Shown here in pieces: positions 13,001-26,237 of a stretch of 64,000 nt of DNA (position 1 is its first letter; each line of letters starts with the position of its first letter). Below the pieces are notes generated by a model. It saw only the letters and a program-made list of their open reading frames with translations, was not told the DNA's origin and did not search any database. Source of the stretch: Phyto melanocephala (lineage: Eukaryota; Arthropoda; Insecta; Diptera; Rhinophoridae); contig OW799236.1 in NCBI GenBank assembly GCA_941918925.1, positions 100,642,562 to 100,706,561 of the forward strand, read 5' to 3'. The position numbers were made by a program, and so were the translations under genes.

Positions 13001-14126
13001 AGATTTTCCAATAAGAGTGATATGATTTATTAAAAAAAAAAACACACTTATCGTTAAAGAAATTCAAAAGTTTTTTTATTCATTGTAAAGTACGATCAAT
13101 ACAATTAAACGTCATTCAAATGGCCACGACTACTTCCGCATAAACGAATTCGATGAACCCAATTTTCGACCACCTTCTCCACTAAATCAAGGCGTATGTC
13201 ATAAATGGTACGTTCAATATTGACTTTAAAAGCTTGAAGAGAGTTTGGTTTATTTTGAAAGACCAACGACTTAAAATAAACCCACAAGAAATAGTCTAAT
13301 GGCGTTAAATTATAACTTCTTGGAGGACATTCAAAATCACAATTTCTTGAAATAATTGAATCTCCAAACTTTTATCGCAATAAATCAATTGTTGCATTAA
13401 GTGTGTGGCACGTAGCCCCATCTTGTTGGAATCAAATGTTTTCAAGATCCACTTCTTTCGATTTCGGCCATAGAAAAGAGATTATCATCGATATATACTG
13501 CTCTCCATTGACAGTAATGGTGTAACCAGCTTCATTTCGAAAGAAGTACGAAGCGATGATTCCACCAGACCAAAAACTACATCAAACTATAAATTTAGGT
13601 GTCTTATTGATAGTTGAGCATTATATAAAGAAAATGTAAGCTCAGATATTTTAACAATTTTATTCGTCGAGCATACTTTGACGATTATTATGACAATAAA
13701 ATGGCAACAGCGCACGAAAAGTTGCAATTGAAGAACGATTATTTTGATAATAAAACTGAATAATTGGTAAACGTGGTTCTTGCATATGTCTCTCCATGAT
13801 GAAGTTGTTAACGCTACTGAATACAATAAAAAACAAATGACGGATCATGATATATTACAAATGACCGTAACGTCACTTCCAAATCAAGGCATATTTATTC
13901 ATCAGGTACTCTTGATTCGCCAGCTGATTATTTTTTTCAACACTTATTTCAAATTTCAGCTGTCAAAATGCATAAATAAAAAACAATTTTCTCTCTTTTC
14001 TAATTTATTTCAAAAATCAAACTTCATATATAAAAAATATAAACAAAAAATTCTCTCTGAACTGCAATTACCTGCTGAATAAATATGCCTTGTTTCAAAT
14101 CATATCATCCCTATTGGAAAACCTCT
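13001..14126 (-). mobile_element. Mariner element, broken, carrying a nested MITE
   Basis: The ends are inverted repeats flanked by TA. The left reads AGATTTTCCAATAAGAGTGA and the complement of the right reads AGAGGTTTTCCAATAGGGAT, continuing GATATGATTT on both sides. The left flank TA is 12999-13000 and the right is 14127-14128. The minus strand holds a decayed transposase: PLDYFLWVYFKSLVFQNKP and LVEKVVENWVHRIRL are readable near 13.1-13.3 kb. The usual aspartate before LTPLDYF is an asparagine (SYNLTPLDYF). A 208 bp MITE sits just inside the right end. Without it the copy is about 0.91 kb. Confidence 0.85.
13885..14092. mobile_element. Nested hAT-like MITE, 208 bp
   Basis: The inverted ends are nearly identical over 24 bases: CAAGGCATATTTATTCATCA on the left against CAAGGCATATTTATTCAGCA on the complement of the right, both continuing GGTA. 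The flanks TTCCAAAT (13877-13884) and TTTCAAAT (14093-14100) look like an 8 bp target duplication with one change. An 8 bp duplication fits hAT or P-type elements. It lies next to the right inverted repeat of the mariner and postdates it. No coding capacity; the open frame crossing it is chance. Confidence 0.7.
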
Positions 14127-17100
14127 TACTATCATAAAATGTAATTAAGCCAATGTTCTAAAATTTATCTTCAATATATATCTCTAGAAAAAATTACAAA
14201 TAATTCAAATAGTTTTTACATTTTTAATAACGATTTACTGCCATTTCGTTCAAAAATTGCTTGCAGGGTATCCCTGTGCATATGTATCTTTGCTGGTATT
14301 TCGATCAATACCCTATTTCAAATATGTATAACATTTAATATGTTTTTACCATTTGTACTCGTATCAGTAATGCTTGGATGTATGCATTTAATGAGTATTT
14401 AGCTTACAGGATGTGATTATAACTACAAGTTCATGTTAAAGTTTTTTTTTTTTTAAGTTATTTAAAGACACTTTAGCTATATGATGTTTATGGCAAGATT
14501 TTTTCAATTTGTTTGAAGTACTTTGAAGTTGCTTGCAACAGAACAACAGAGCAAAAAGGAAATAATTTTAATTAGTTCAATTTGTAGACTAAAATTAATT
14601 AATTCCACTTTTTTTTTAAAGAAACTTGAGAAAAATTAACAAGCACAAATCATTAGAGGCAACATCAAGAGATGAAGTATATTAGAGAATGCTTTTGGGG
14701 AAATAGTTTGAAGTTTGTAAAAAAATTTAATACCTTTTCAAATATAAGTTAAAGGTGATAGATAGGACAAGCAATTAAAATTTGTAGCAAAGTTTTATAA
14801 AACTTAGTTACAAACTTTTTGAAAAAATCAATGTTTTTGATACGTTTTAAATTTTTGCTGCTTATCTGAGTGGCAGGTAGGTGTATTGAATTTCGATTGT
14901 TTAGTTAAAATAAGAATTTAATTAAAGTTTCCTAAAAATCTTTGTTTACTTTGATTCCTTATAATTTAAAATTTTTATCTTTTACAAATATAAAGAGTAG
15001 CTGTTTTTGCTAACAAAGGCAAATACACTGTGTTACACTTAAAGATTACTAATAGAGTTATTTAGTTAAGGTAATAGTTCTAGCTAAGACCTTTGCAGAA
15101 AGGAATTTTGAAATTGCAATATGCCTAAAAATCTAAGTTAGTTGGTTTCGGGGGTGTTTAACACGCATGAACTGTCAACTGTATATAATTTTTATATGAC
15201 CGTTTTGTCAGCTTACAAAAAAAGAGGTCATGCTTATTAGATACCCCGTAGGTGAGTGAATTCCTAGTCGGCTTGCATATTTTCCACAACCAGTGATGCA
15301 TAAGTATTGCAGGCAACCTTGAGAAATCCTTCCACCTCGACTCATAAGCTGCGATGTGCACCTGAATTCAAAGGAGGGCCAGGTGATAATGGGCACGCCA
15401 CTTATTCTTGGCTTTTCCAATAAAAATTTTGATCTTTTGTTTGAAAGGCCCAAACGCTATTGTGACTGCATTTGCGTTGGAGATTTTTAAAACAGATACC
15501 ATTTTGGCTACGTAATTCGACTGCCTATTACCAATAGTTAGGTTTTCAAGCCTCTTTTTTTGAACTTACTGAAATGTGGTGTTGTAAGAATTGACTGACG
15601 GTAATGCCGCCGAACTATCGACAAAAATACCAATATTCCCGTGAAAATTTTTTTGATTTACTATCCTACGTACCTTCCACATAATGAATATTTTAACCTA
15701 AAATATGCTACATTCATCTGGAGTGTGGAAGGAGAGCCCTATCATAAGTTTTCCAGAGAAAATACTAGATCTCACCCGACTTACTATCTAAGAACTATTG
15801 GACCTATACGCCTAAGTGTTGAAGCTGCATATAAGTTCACTCCTATTCCATACACTCCTGAAGCGAACTAGACTTTTAAACGCTCTATCAAAAACCAAAG
15901 GGAATTATATTATTAAAATGTTGGCTCAAGAACCTTAAGCCAGAATTTTTGCATAGCCATATAATCTCGACCCTCCATATCCAAATGAATTAAGCCTTAT
16001 AAAATTACTAGCCGATATCGCCAATTTATTAATGTAAGAGGGAATAAGGTCAAACTTATTTTTCAGAGTCTTTAAAGGGCTTTAACTGCAAAGTAATTTG
16101 AGGATTTCAGTAGCTGTTTAGTTTAAATATTTTTCAGGCAAATTCCTAAAGAGTTCTAATTTTATCTGTTTTAATTATTGCCTCCAAAATGGCATAACAA
16201 AATTAAAACAAAAGGAAATATAATTCACTTGTTTTAACTTTTTGTTAAAACATTATGCCAGTTGTGCTTGTATATGTGCGTAAGCTTCCGTTTCCGTAAG
16301 CAACTGTTAATTTTTTTAACGTTATTTTAGCAATAATGCTTTTGTTTTAGGTACAAAATTATACACAATACATTTGCAATATCAAAAGCAACAAAAATAT
16401 AAATTTATCTGTATGTGTAAGTGAAATGTGTCTGTCAAACTGTTCGTTTATTGCTGCTGATATTTATTTGTTTTTGTTCTTTGTTGTAAACAAATTTAGT
16501 TTTTCGTTTTCATTTCGAGCATGAAATATTACCCCCCAAGGTTTACGGATAAATATTTATTAGTAAACATACGCATACACAGATGGACCCAAACATCAAC
16601 AAACTAATATTTGTGCGGGTTATATTTGTATTTGTGTCTATACACAAGCATGTTGATAGAGTTTTTAGCTTTTAAAATTTTGCCATCAAAATTCATTTAA
16701 CTTCCGTTTCGTGCATATTTTGCGCTTAAATTATTTTGTTTGTTAAATATATTAAGTAGCGCACACATACATTACACAGTGTGCATAGAGATATTTGTAT
16801 GTATATATGACTAAATATATGTATGTGCCATGTAGAGAGCTATGCATATATGTTTAACTTATTATTGGTATATTGTGGCAAAAAGGCTTTAGTATTACCA
16901 GCTTTAACTTTTTAATAATGGAAAAAAGTTATTTGCCACAGAGAAAATTAAACATTATTCTTACATAAGTACAGTTTATGTTACTGCTAATGTTGTTTTA
17001 AGTTTTTGAGTTCTTAAGAAAAAATTTAACTTGTATGAAATTAATTAAATTTTTGGATATTGCTAATGGAAATTTTTAATTTTGGAACTTTTAAGATTTC

Positions 17101-17501
17101 CTCTAACTTCTAGACTAATTAACGTCAGAAAAAATCACAAAAATTTTTTGCTTTACACAAATCTTTGATAAAAAATATCAAAACTAGGTACTAGGATTTT
17201 CATGTAATAAAATTTTTTTATTTCTAATAAATGCAGTTTTAAGACCAAGTACAAAAACTGGTATTTATTCGTTGCATTCTATTTTTTTTATAAATTTTTT
17301 AATTTCAAATATTTTATTATTTTACCAAAAAAAAAAAAAAAAAAAAAATTCGACTTGTCCATCTATAACTCCAAAACTAATTGCTTCCTCAGAAACGATA
17401 TAAACAATTTAAATCTGGCGTAAACTAAAGTATGTAAACGGATCGGGTAAAAAAATCGATAACGTCGTTCAAAAGTTACGACAAGATCTGCTCCATACAT
17501 C

Positions 17502-17965
17502 TAATCGTAAAATTTTTAAGTTCTGATCAAAGAAACTTAATAGATACGATGGGGAAATATAATAAGACCGCTTTTTAAGTTTAATTTTTACCACAAGATT
17601 TTTGTGAATTTCGCCTCTTTGGCTCGCCCATTTATATAAATAAAAATTTCATGTAGCTTAAGAACCTGAAAATTAACCATTTTTTCATGATAAAATTTTA
17701 AAGTTCTGATGAAAGAAACTTAATAGATACGATGGGGAAATATAATAAGACCGCTTTTTAAGTTTTATTTTTACCACAAGATTTTTGTGAATTTCGCGTC
17801 TTTGGCTCGCCCATATAAATAAAAATTTCATGTAGCTTAAGAATCTAAAAATTAACCAATTTTTTCATGTCAAAATTTTAAAGTTCTGATCAAAGAAACT
17901 TGATAGATACGATTGAAAAATACAATAAAACCACTTTTTAAGTTAAAACTTTACCCAAAGATTTT
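17502..17965. repeat. Tandem repeat, ~180-184 bp unit, about 2.5 copies
   Basis: The phrase AAGTTCTGATCAAAGAAACT begins units at 17517, 17701 and 17881. Each continues with a GATACGAT word and a CGCTTTTTAAGTT block. The first two units share TTTGTGAATTTCGC and TTTGGCTCGCCCAT; the third decays after ~70 bp. It follows a long poly-A run (17.33-17.35 kb). Confidence 0.8.
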
Positions 17966-18499
17966 TTAAAAATCTCAAAATTTTTAAAACAATTAAAAAA
18001 AAAAAACCTTACCATAGAATTTGAAATTATGATGATTTTTGCAGTTAGGTAACTATAGCCGAAAAAAAAAAATTGTGGTTATTAAGGTTATTTTTGCTTG
18101 TTGTATAGTGTAATTCGTAATACGACGGTTTTTACTACGTTTTTAGCTCTTCTACTTCTTTCTACTTGGTACCAGCGATATATAACTTTATCATTCTGTT
18201 TAAGTTCATTTTAAAAAGCTTATGAAAAGCGGAGTCGATTTCTCAGTAGCCGTCTTTCCGTCTGTGAGAGTTTCGGTTTAAATTTTATTAAAACCCCCGC
18301 ATGCTTCATAGATGTGTGTACAGCAGTAGTCGTTTTGAAATAGTTGTAACTGAAGTGATTCTAAAATCCAGCACAATTGTCCATTAACTTATTCACATGT
18401 GAGCAAATAAACATGACTGCCTTTGTTTTCTCTTTTATTAAACTAAAGCTTTATATCCCTAGGATAAACTATGGATTCGTTTCTTGATATACAGATAAT

Positions 18500-18537
18500 A
18501 CACAGATATAAAATGCTTATTACGCATTTATCTGTGT
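18500..18537. repeat. Short hairpin
   Basis: ACACAGATATAAAATGC pairs with GCATTTATCTGTGT across a short loop, with a two-base bulge. It may be part of a decayed element. Confidence 0.55.
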
Positions 18538-19056
18538 CCAAAATTTTTTGGATACATAAATGATGTTGACTTGTAAGCAATAGCATCGATAATTATTCCT
18601 AAGCAAAACTGACAAATCCGTTTTAACCAACTGAGATATAAGCACCAAAATACAACAGTTTCGGTGCTTTTTTTAAACTTACGAACGTTAATAGATTTTT
18701 CTAGCTTCTAGACAACCGAGAGGGTCAGCACACTAATCAAATGAAAGGGCTTGACCAGCCAAATATAGTGACCAAAGAAGTTGAAATCCGAGATGGCATC
18801 GTTAATAAACAGTTTATTTACGGATTTGCCCCCTTTAATCACAACAACAGTATTATCAACAGAAGGGTTTTAACATGTAGAACATAGTGAACGTAAAAAT
18901 TTAAAGTCCAAAATGACATTGTAAATAACAGAGGAAAATGGCATATAGTATTAGAAATTAAATCTGGGCTACGATATGTTATTTATATTTATGTATCAGA
19001 CCTGGGGGGTCTCAATTACATTTTGTATTTAATTACACCTATAATTACACAATTAC

Positions 19057-19094
19057 ATGTAATTGTAATTGAAATTTTTCAATTACAATTACAT
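19057..19094. repeat. 18 bp perfect hairpin of ATTAC repeats
   Basis: ATGTAATTGTAATTGAAA is followed by a two-base spacer and its exact complement. The surrounding DNA is rich in AATTACA words, and about 60 bp upstream (near 19.00 kb) there is CAGACCTGGGGGGTCTC. CAG starts and ATTAC-rich subterminal regions are seen in some hAT elements, so this may be a hAT end. No partner end was found. Confidence 0.5.
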
Positions 19095-20462
19095 ACAGTC
19101 AATGATATAACATATTGTGAAGATAAAATTTTTATGCCAAAGGACGGGATTAAACAACAACTATAAATAACTAAAATATGTTAGAAACATTTCGGAATGT
19201 GTTTGAAAAATTAGTTGCACAATCATTACAGAAACGTATACGGGGATCAAGTCAAGTAAAAACTCTTAAAAGAACACAATTATAACTTGTGGATTTAGAG
19301 ACTGTCACGTTACAGCCAGTAAAGACCACTACCGAATCATGCTGCCATATTATTTTTAACAAACACTTATAATAGATACTAATGATTTGTTATTTCAATA
19401 AAATAGTTGCCCCGTCCAACTTTTGGGTGTAAATTTCAACGTATTGAAGTCTGAATGAGGTAAAACTGTTATACTGTGATATAAATTCATTGGTTGGCAA
19501 GATAGGCTGTTTGTTTTAAAAACAATAGAAATTTGTTATGGTAAAAAGAAAAAATTTAAGTAGAAATAGTGGTCCTTTTTCTTAAAGCTTTTGCTAAGTG
19601 AATTGAGTTTAATGAATCGACCGCAATAGATGTGTCCATCGTAAACATATAAATTTAATTGTTAAATAGTTTTATTTGTCTCTCTTAAGAAATGCGATTT
19701 CCTCATCAACGAGCTTAAGATCAATAATTTTTCTGAAAATTTTCTTGAGTAAGCTGCCCGAAGCAAAAATTAATAAAATTACTTTTATACAAAATATGCT
19801 TGTAAGCTCGTTTATAAGAAACAATTGTAAACATCATCGGGGATAAATATGCAAACCGGCAAACTCTCCTTCAGCCAATTTTATAGGAGAGACAAACAAC
19901 TTTTTTAATAAAAATTTGTAGCTTGAGAGGAACTATAGTTGGTTTATTTTATGGTATTCTTCATGTACGACTACAATCTACAAAAATAAAAAAAAAACAA
20001 CAAAAAAAAAACAATTGGAGTTAGTAATAAACACTAAACTTATAATGTACTGGATGTAGCAGTTTTTCTTTCAAAAATTTTTTTGTGAGAAGATTTTACA
20101 CATTTCAAGATTTGAACTATTTATATGCTGTTCGATGAGGCGTTTCTTTCTCTTTTACACGGCATCAAGATCTCAATTTATTTAAAAAGTGATTTAGCAG
20201 GCTTGCATATAAAGCCAACGATATATGTATGTAAGTGTTTTTATTTCAGATCAATAATAAACTCTTTGATAATATTTTGCGTTTAAGTTAGTGAAAATTT
20301 GTCAAAATTTAATAAAAACCTAGACATATTTAAATGCTGAAATTTATAACGAAAGTGTACTCACGAAAAGAGAAGTACCATGTGGGACTGTTGGAGGCAA
20401 TAATGAAGTGCTACTCATGAATATAAATCTGTTATATTTAAGAATTTTGAAAACGCATGTTA

Positions 20463-21528
20463 TCTATATATATATATATAAATTAATCCCTTTTCCCCTT
20501 GGTCACGGCATTACGCGTGAATGGCTGGACCGATTTCACTAATTCTTTTTTTGTTGTATTTCTTATTATTAGGAGAAGGTTCTTATGTAAGAAAGTAATA
20601 ATAATAATGTGTCACTGGCAGTAATATTCACGTAGTTGACATTAAAACAAAGAAACGTAGTTTACATGTTCTTTGCAAATATATCGGTCGGAGTTGGTCT
20701 GTGGTCGGAGTTATAATAACAAAATACCTTCATAATTCATTTACCATTTCTTAGTGTACTTTTCACATTGGTTTCTACAGGATAATTTGTACTCTGTGTT
20801 TTTTTCTGAAGTGTTTGTTCAACAAGGTAAGTCAAATAAATATAGTGTTGGAAACTTTTGATAGACCATTTTGATACTTTTACAAAATAATAGGTACTAT
20901 AGTTTTTTTTTATTTTCAGTTGGATTTTTGTTTCTAAAAATGCCGGCAATTAGACGTACAAACTTAAGTCGCAGAACCCGTAATGCTGCAAGTCAAAGAA
21001 ATGCAAAAGCAAGTCAAACTGATGAGCAAGGTGAAACGCGAAATGAAGGTGAACGGAATCGATGGAACCGGAACCAACAAAATAGAAATGTTGCGTTTAA
21101 CCCCTATAGAGCTGCATTTCATTTTAAGAAAGACATTGACTACAGTACACTGAATATCGTTGCTATTGGGCCAATGAACGTTGTTTGTCAATATTGCAAG
21201 GAATTTAAGTTTAAAAATGAAGCCCCTGGATTGTGTTGCTCAAACGGTCAAGTCAAACTGACGCCGTATATATGTCACATGGCCAGTAATATGTCACCTG
21301 TTCTCGTGTCGAAATACCAACAACACTATTTATATACGCGCCAGAAAAAAAACTAAGAACATTGTGTATCATAAAGCATTAGAATAATATTCACTTTGTC
21401 TTTGGAATAATTTTGATTTATTAATATACCAACAGCAATACTTAATAAAGAAATTAACTTAATTCAAATAAAAAGGTAACAGATATTTCTTGATTATAGG
21501 GCGGTATGAAATTCGCCGGGTCAGCTAG
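20463..21528 (+). mobile_element. Short Helitron with both ends
   Basis: It begins TCTATATATATATATA after an A, and its 5' region contains CACGGCATTACGCGTGAATG followed by GCTGGACCGATTT, a phrase common in fly Helitrons. It ends GGGTCAGCTAG before a T, matching the A/T insertion rule. A small stem (GGCG...CGCC) lies just before the end. At 1.07 kb it has lost almost all of the Rep/helicase gene and is nonautonomous. The same 3' end appears at 28-40. Confidence 0.8.
20940..21356 (+). CDS. Helitron Rep/helicase N-terminal fragment, 138 residues
   Basis: An uninterrupted frame runs from MPAIRRTNLSRRTRNAASQR to a stop at 21356. An upstream in-frame methionine at 20871 exists, but the start at 20940 matches the usual N-terminus of insect Helitron proteins (short basic, Arg/Asn-rich). 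A predicted zinc-binding patch follows: NVVCQYCKEFKFKNEAPGLC, then C. The helicase-like N domain, the Rep HUH motif and the PIF1 helicase are absent; the frame ends after about 30 unrelated residues. It may be a decayed relic that has kept its frame by chance or recent origin. Expression is unknown. Confidence 0.6.
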   Translation: MPAIRRTNLSRRTRNAASQRNAKASQTDEQGETRNEGERNRWNRNQQNRNVAFNPYRAAFHFKKDIDYSTLNIVAIGPMNVVCQYCKEFKFKNEAPGLCCSNGQVKLTPYICHMASNMSPVLVSKYQQHYLYTRQKKN

Positions 21529-22737
21529 TTGTTTTATTTTTATGACGACATCCTCGTATTGTGCAGTACGATTGTTTGTGGTAATACTTTTATAAGTTTC
21601 TCCTTATTTCTTTATTTTTTTTTTATTAATTTTTGACTTTAAAAATGTAAACCATAAAAAAAGATTTTTCTTCAAAAACATCTTGCATATTTTATTTACA
21701 TATTTTACATTTCTATGCTCTTATTTTGTTTTTTTATAGTGAAAATGTTATGGATTATGATAAATTTATAATTTGGTTTACAAAAAAAATAATATTTATT
21801 TTTTCCCACTCTTATTTTGATTTATAATAAACCCTGAAAGTATTGCATGATCAAAGTTTTTTAATATATTTATTGTTGTGCTGGCTTCACACAAATATAT
21901 AAATTCGGAACTTGACTTAATATTTTATATTTGACGTAATGAAGCTGTCATTTATAAAAAATGGGCAAACAAAATTTAACTAAGTCAGCAGTTTTCAAAA
22001 ATTTTTGTTTTAAACTATTTCAAAACTAATGTTAATGTAGTTTTAGAATCATTTTTATTTTGCAACTTCCTTTTTGCTGTTAAGCATGATAAATTTAATA
22101 TTTATACAGAAATACATTTACCCATTCACTCACTTGTTTTGTCGTTTATATGGCTGTAGGATTGCATGTAGTTGTGTTTTATTCCTGTGAGGCTTAATTA
22201 GTGTATGTAATATTTCATTTGAAATTATGACGTTATGTTGCATTTAGAACACATGTTCTGTTTTAATGTTTATAAACTATTTAAACATGGAAATTGTGTT
22301 TACTATTTTATAGACACCTAGAGGTTTTATTTATGCATAATGCTGTAAAAGAGACTGAGCTGTTTTTTAGCTAAGCAACTATACTGATATTATTAAAGCC
22401 GTTTAGATTGAGTTGTAATTTGGATTATTTAAATATTGAAACTTAAAACATAGAACAGTTTTCTTAAGGGATATACAATACAAGATAAATGTAATGCCAA
22501 CATCAAATTCTAATAGAACTTGTAGAAAAAGTACTGTTATGAAATTTATACTATATATATATAGCAGATTAGTTTTTAAAATAAATTTTTTGGTACGCTC
22601 TAAGAATTAAACAATGTTAGGACATATGGCTCAAGTCCTTGTTATGCTTATTTTAAGAAATTTACTGCAATCATCTAGAGTGAAACTTTTTTTTCAAAAT
22701 TACTTTTAAATCAGAATTTTTTAACATTTTTATAACT

Positions 22738-22820
22738 AAAATTAAATCTAATTTTAATCCCTTATGGAAATTTTTAATTAAGTATTATTTGGGCTTTTTT
22801 TTAAACACAGATTAGCCCAA
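22738..22820. repeat. 83 bp repeat, copy 1
   Basis: Shared with 28743-28824 in the same orientation. The block begins AAATTAAATCTAATTTTAAT, contains CCCTTATGGAAATTTTTAAT and ends ACACAGATTAGCCCAA. Only a few positions differ. The flanks are unrelated, so this is probably a fragment of a larger dispersed repeat. Confidence 0.7.
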
Positions 22821-24424
22821 GTTTCTAAAAAAGGTTGAATATTATATTTTTTGAACTCAGGCAAATGAAAATTAGAAATGGTTTTTTAATTTCCCTAGTG
22901 GAATTGCTGTAGTCTTTCCTATTTGCATTATTCAAAATATATATACACTCTTCGGGGTGAGGAATTTAAATTTATTCTGTGAGCTTTGCAAGTAAGAAAA
23001 GGTATCGTTTTATTTGTGATGTTAAATAAAATATTAAAGGATATTTAAACAGTTAAAATAGATATTTGCGGAATGACAAGTAAGAAATTTAAGTCATTCC
23101 TTTCACGCTTGATACAGTTTACAGATATACAATTTGCAAGTATTTTAAAATGTCATGAAAAAAAAACTAATTTCAACAAGCCTTTTTTGTTTGTTTTTAC
23201 TTACTAATTAGAGAGGGAGTTTAAGGCTTAATTGGGCAGTAAATTGTAATAGTAAATTTTTTAGATAGAAGATTAATTAAAATATTCTCTTTTATACTAA
23301 AATAAATACATTTCTAGCTGTAAAAATTAATATGTATATCCGTGGCCAGAATTATTTGCGACATTCGAACCTTAGCTTTTAAAAAATTATGCAAGATTTA
23401 ATTTTTGTTTTGTTTTTTTGTCTTCTCTATCTCTTTTTTTCTACTTAGAGCCAACGAATGGAAATATGCATATTTATTCTTAAATATTCATAGAAATTTG
23501 GTACAGTAGTGATTATATCGTCTACGACACAAGAAATTTTATAGCATACAGGATGGGTCATTTAAAATTTGAATCGGCTATAAAAATAATTATTTTTAAA
23601 AAAGTCTGGTCTAATTGGAAAGTTTACACTTTATCAATTCTAAATGGAACACAATATCATTCATACAACTGTCAGAACTGGCTCGGTAGCACGTAATGCT
23701 CGGTTTTAAAACCGGTGGAAAAACCGCATGTTTACTCTTTCAGCTGGCGTTTTTTTTTCCAAATATTGATTTTTCAAATGTCAAAAAGCCGTTTTTATAC
23801 CCGCCACCAAAAAAATGGTGTTATACCCGCCACCAAAAAAATGGTGGGGGTATATTCATTTTGTCATTCCGTTTGTAACACATCGAAATATCCATTTTAG
23901 ACCCCATAAAGTATATATATTCTGAATCAGGGTTTGATTTGATGACGATCTAGCTATGTCCGTCCGTCTGTCCGTCTGTTGAAAGCACGATAGAGGTCGC
24001 ACCGAAAAAGCTAGGAGGCTCAAATTTTGCCAGAATCTTTCTTATAGACAAGGTTTGTTTGGTATTGAAAATGGGCTAAATCGGAATATTAGGAAGAGAG
24101 TTATAGCTCGAAAACCAAGAGTAGGTCGAAAAAACCGTGTCCTTCAAACATCGAATAAAATGGAATTGTGTCCAAACGCATTAACGTAGACTCATGAAAC
24201 TTCGAATATATATTTCTCAAGTAAAAACAATGTTTTTCCATGAAAATTATCTAAATCTATGCATTAAGAGAGGAGTTATCGATCAAAATGTACGAAAATT
24301 TACACCGCACAGTGTATTTTTCGGTATATTTAAAAACAAAAACGTCATAAAAGCAACAAAATTGGATGTACGACTCTGAAATTTTGCACACATGCCTTTT
24401 GGGTCAAATGCTTTCTTCTAACAT

Positions 24425-25450
24425 CAATGTGCCACGCCCACTTTTACGCCCACCTCCCATATAACGTTTTACCCAAAATTTATATAATTTTTCTATTAAT
24501 ATAGATTTTGGAATAGAAAAGGACTATAATGAAACATCTAGGTAGTACTCATTGGCAAAAATAACTTGGACACGCCTACTATTACGCCCACTTTTCACGT
24601 TATCTACCGTTAATGAAATTTAAAAGCTTATAAAACCGCCAAAATTAGAGGTATGATGATAAAATTTGCTACGTATATCCCCCTGGGCATTGTCATTGCT
24701 GTGTCAGAAAATTAAGGTGCCACGCCCACTTTTACGCCCACCTCCCATATAACGTTTTACCTAAAATTCATATAATTTCTCAATTAATAAAGATTTTGGA
24801 ATAACAAAGGGCTATAGCGAAACTCCTAAGTTGTACTCATTCGCAAAAATAACTTTGACACGCCTACTATAACGCCCACTTTTCACGTTATATACCTTTA
24901 ATGAAATTTAAAAGCTCATAAAACCGCCAAAATTAGAGGTTTGATGATCAAATTTGCTACGTATATCTGTCTAGTCAATGTCTTTACTGTGCCAGAAAAT
25001 TAATGTGCCACGCGCACTTTAACGCCCACCTCCCATATAACGTTTTACCTAAAATTCATATAATTTCTCTATTAATCAAGATTTTGGAATAATAAAGACC
25101 TACATTTAAACATCTAAGTTGTACTCATTAGCAAAACTAACTTTGACACGCATACCATAACGCCCACTTTTCACGTTATCTACCGTTAATGAAATTTAAA
25201 AGCTTATAAAACCGCTAAAATTAGAGGTATGATGATCAAATTTGCTAAGATATCCTTCTAATCAATTTTAATTGTTGTGCCAAAAAGTTAAGGTGGCACG
25301 CCCACTTTAACGCCTACCTCCCATATAACGTTTTATCTTAAATACATGTAATTTCTCTATTGACAAAGTTTTTGGGAAAATAAACGACTATATTGAAATA
25401 TCTAACTTTAATTTGTTAGCAGAAACTTTATTGACACGCCTACTTTACGC
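24425..25450. repeat. Four tandem ~288 bp units
   Basis: CACGCCCACTTTTACGCCCA followed by CCTCCCATATAACGTTTTA begins units near 24430, 24718, 25008 and 25292 (periods 288, 290 and 284). Each unit also has an ACACGCCTACTATAACGCCC block, AAAAGCTCATAAAACCGCC and a GATGATCAAATTTGCTA block. The fourth unit breaks off near the nested mariner at 25509. Confidence 0.8.
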
Positions 25451-25508
25451 CCACTTTCATTAAGAGACTACATTTACTAAAGCATTTTAGTAGCATATCG
25501 AAGTTATA

Positions 25509-26125
25509 AAGGGTGGTTAAATTTTAAGGACCGATGTTGACTTTAAATAAAACACAAATTATTTAAGAAATTATTATCATTTCTTTTTATAATGATAATA
25601 TTTGTATGGTTCAATTATGCATTTAACAAAATATCGGCCAATTGGACCCCCCATCTTTGGCGCCACTCCTCTATCTGATGGTCCAAATTTTCAATGACAA
25701 TGTTGATGCTCAATTGTTGGGCATGATGATGAGGCCAGGTTGACTGCTATTTTGCCACACTATCGCAAAAACCAGCAGTGGTTCCCATTCATCGAACTAA
25801 GAAGGCATTCACAGATTTTCTAACATTTTATACAGACCTGTTTTGCAGAAATTTAAATATTTTTTACAATTCTCCCGATTGTGGACGAATTTAAACGATT
25901 ATGTTGATCAAAAGAATTACGAAGTGCACAAAATGCATTTTGATTTGAACGCCCATTTTTATAAAAAACCTGAATAACTTTAAAGCGTTGCTCATTTGCG
26001 TATCTTTCCGCAGATCAAATTGAATAAGTTTGAGATTGAGAAATGTCAAATGAAATGCAGAAAACAAATTTAAAGATTAGGTGTAGTTCACCCTCAACAT
26101 GGGCCCTTAAAATTTAACCACCCTC
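25509..26125 (-). mobile_element. Tc1/mariner deletion derivative nested in repeat
   Basis: The inverted ends share GGGTGGTTAAATTTTAAGG and are flanked by TA (25507-25508 and 26126-26127). The minus strand keeps pieces of a transposase N-terminal helix-turn-helix region around 25.87-26.03 kb and other scraps around 25.64-25.75 kb (GVAPKMGGPIGRYF). The catalytic domain is gone. At 617 bp it is a nonautonomous deletion product. Confidence 0.8.
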
Positions 26126-26237
26126 TACAAAGGAAGAGATACATATTTTCTTATAAAGAGATTATTCCATAGCGATTAACAAAATAATAAATATTGTGCT
26201 TTAAATATACACAAAATTGGTGGCGGGTATAAAAGAT

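Noticed and set aside
13780..14082. 100-codon plus-strand open frame
   Set aside because: It crosses a mariner remnant and a nested MITE and has no recognisable domain.
15208..15453. 81-codon minus-strand frame in a somewhat less AT-rich patch
   Set aside because: No recognised motif on either strand; the patch may be a decayed element, but I cannot name it.
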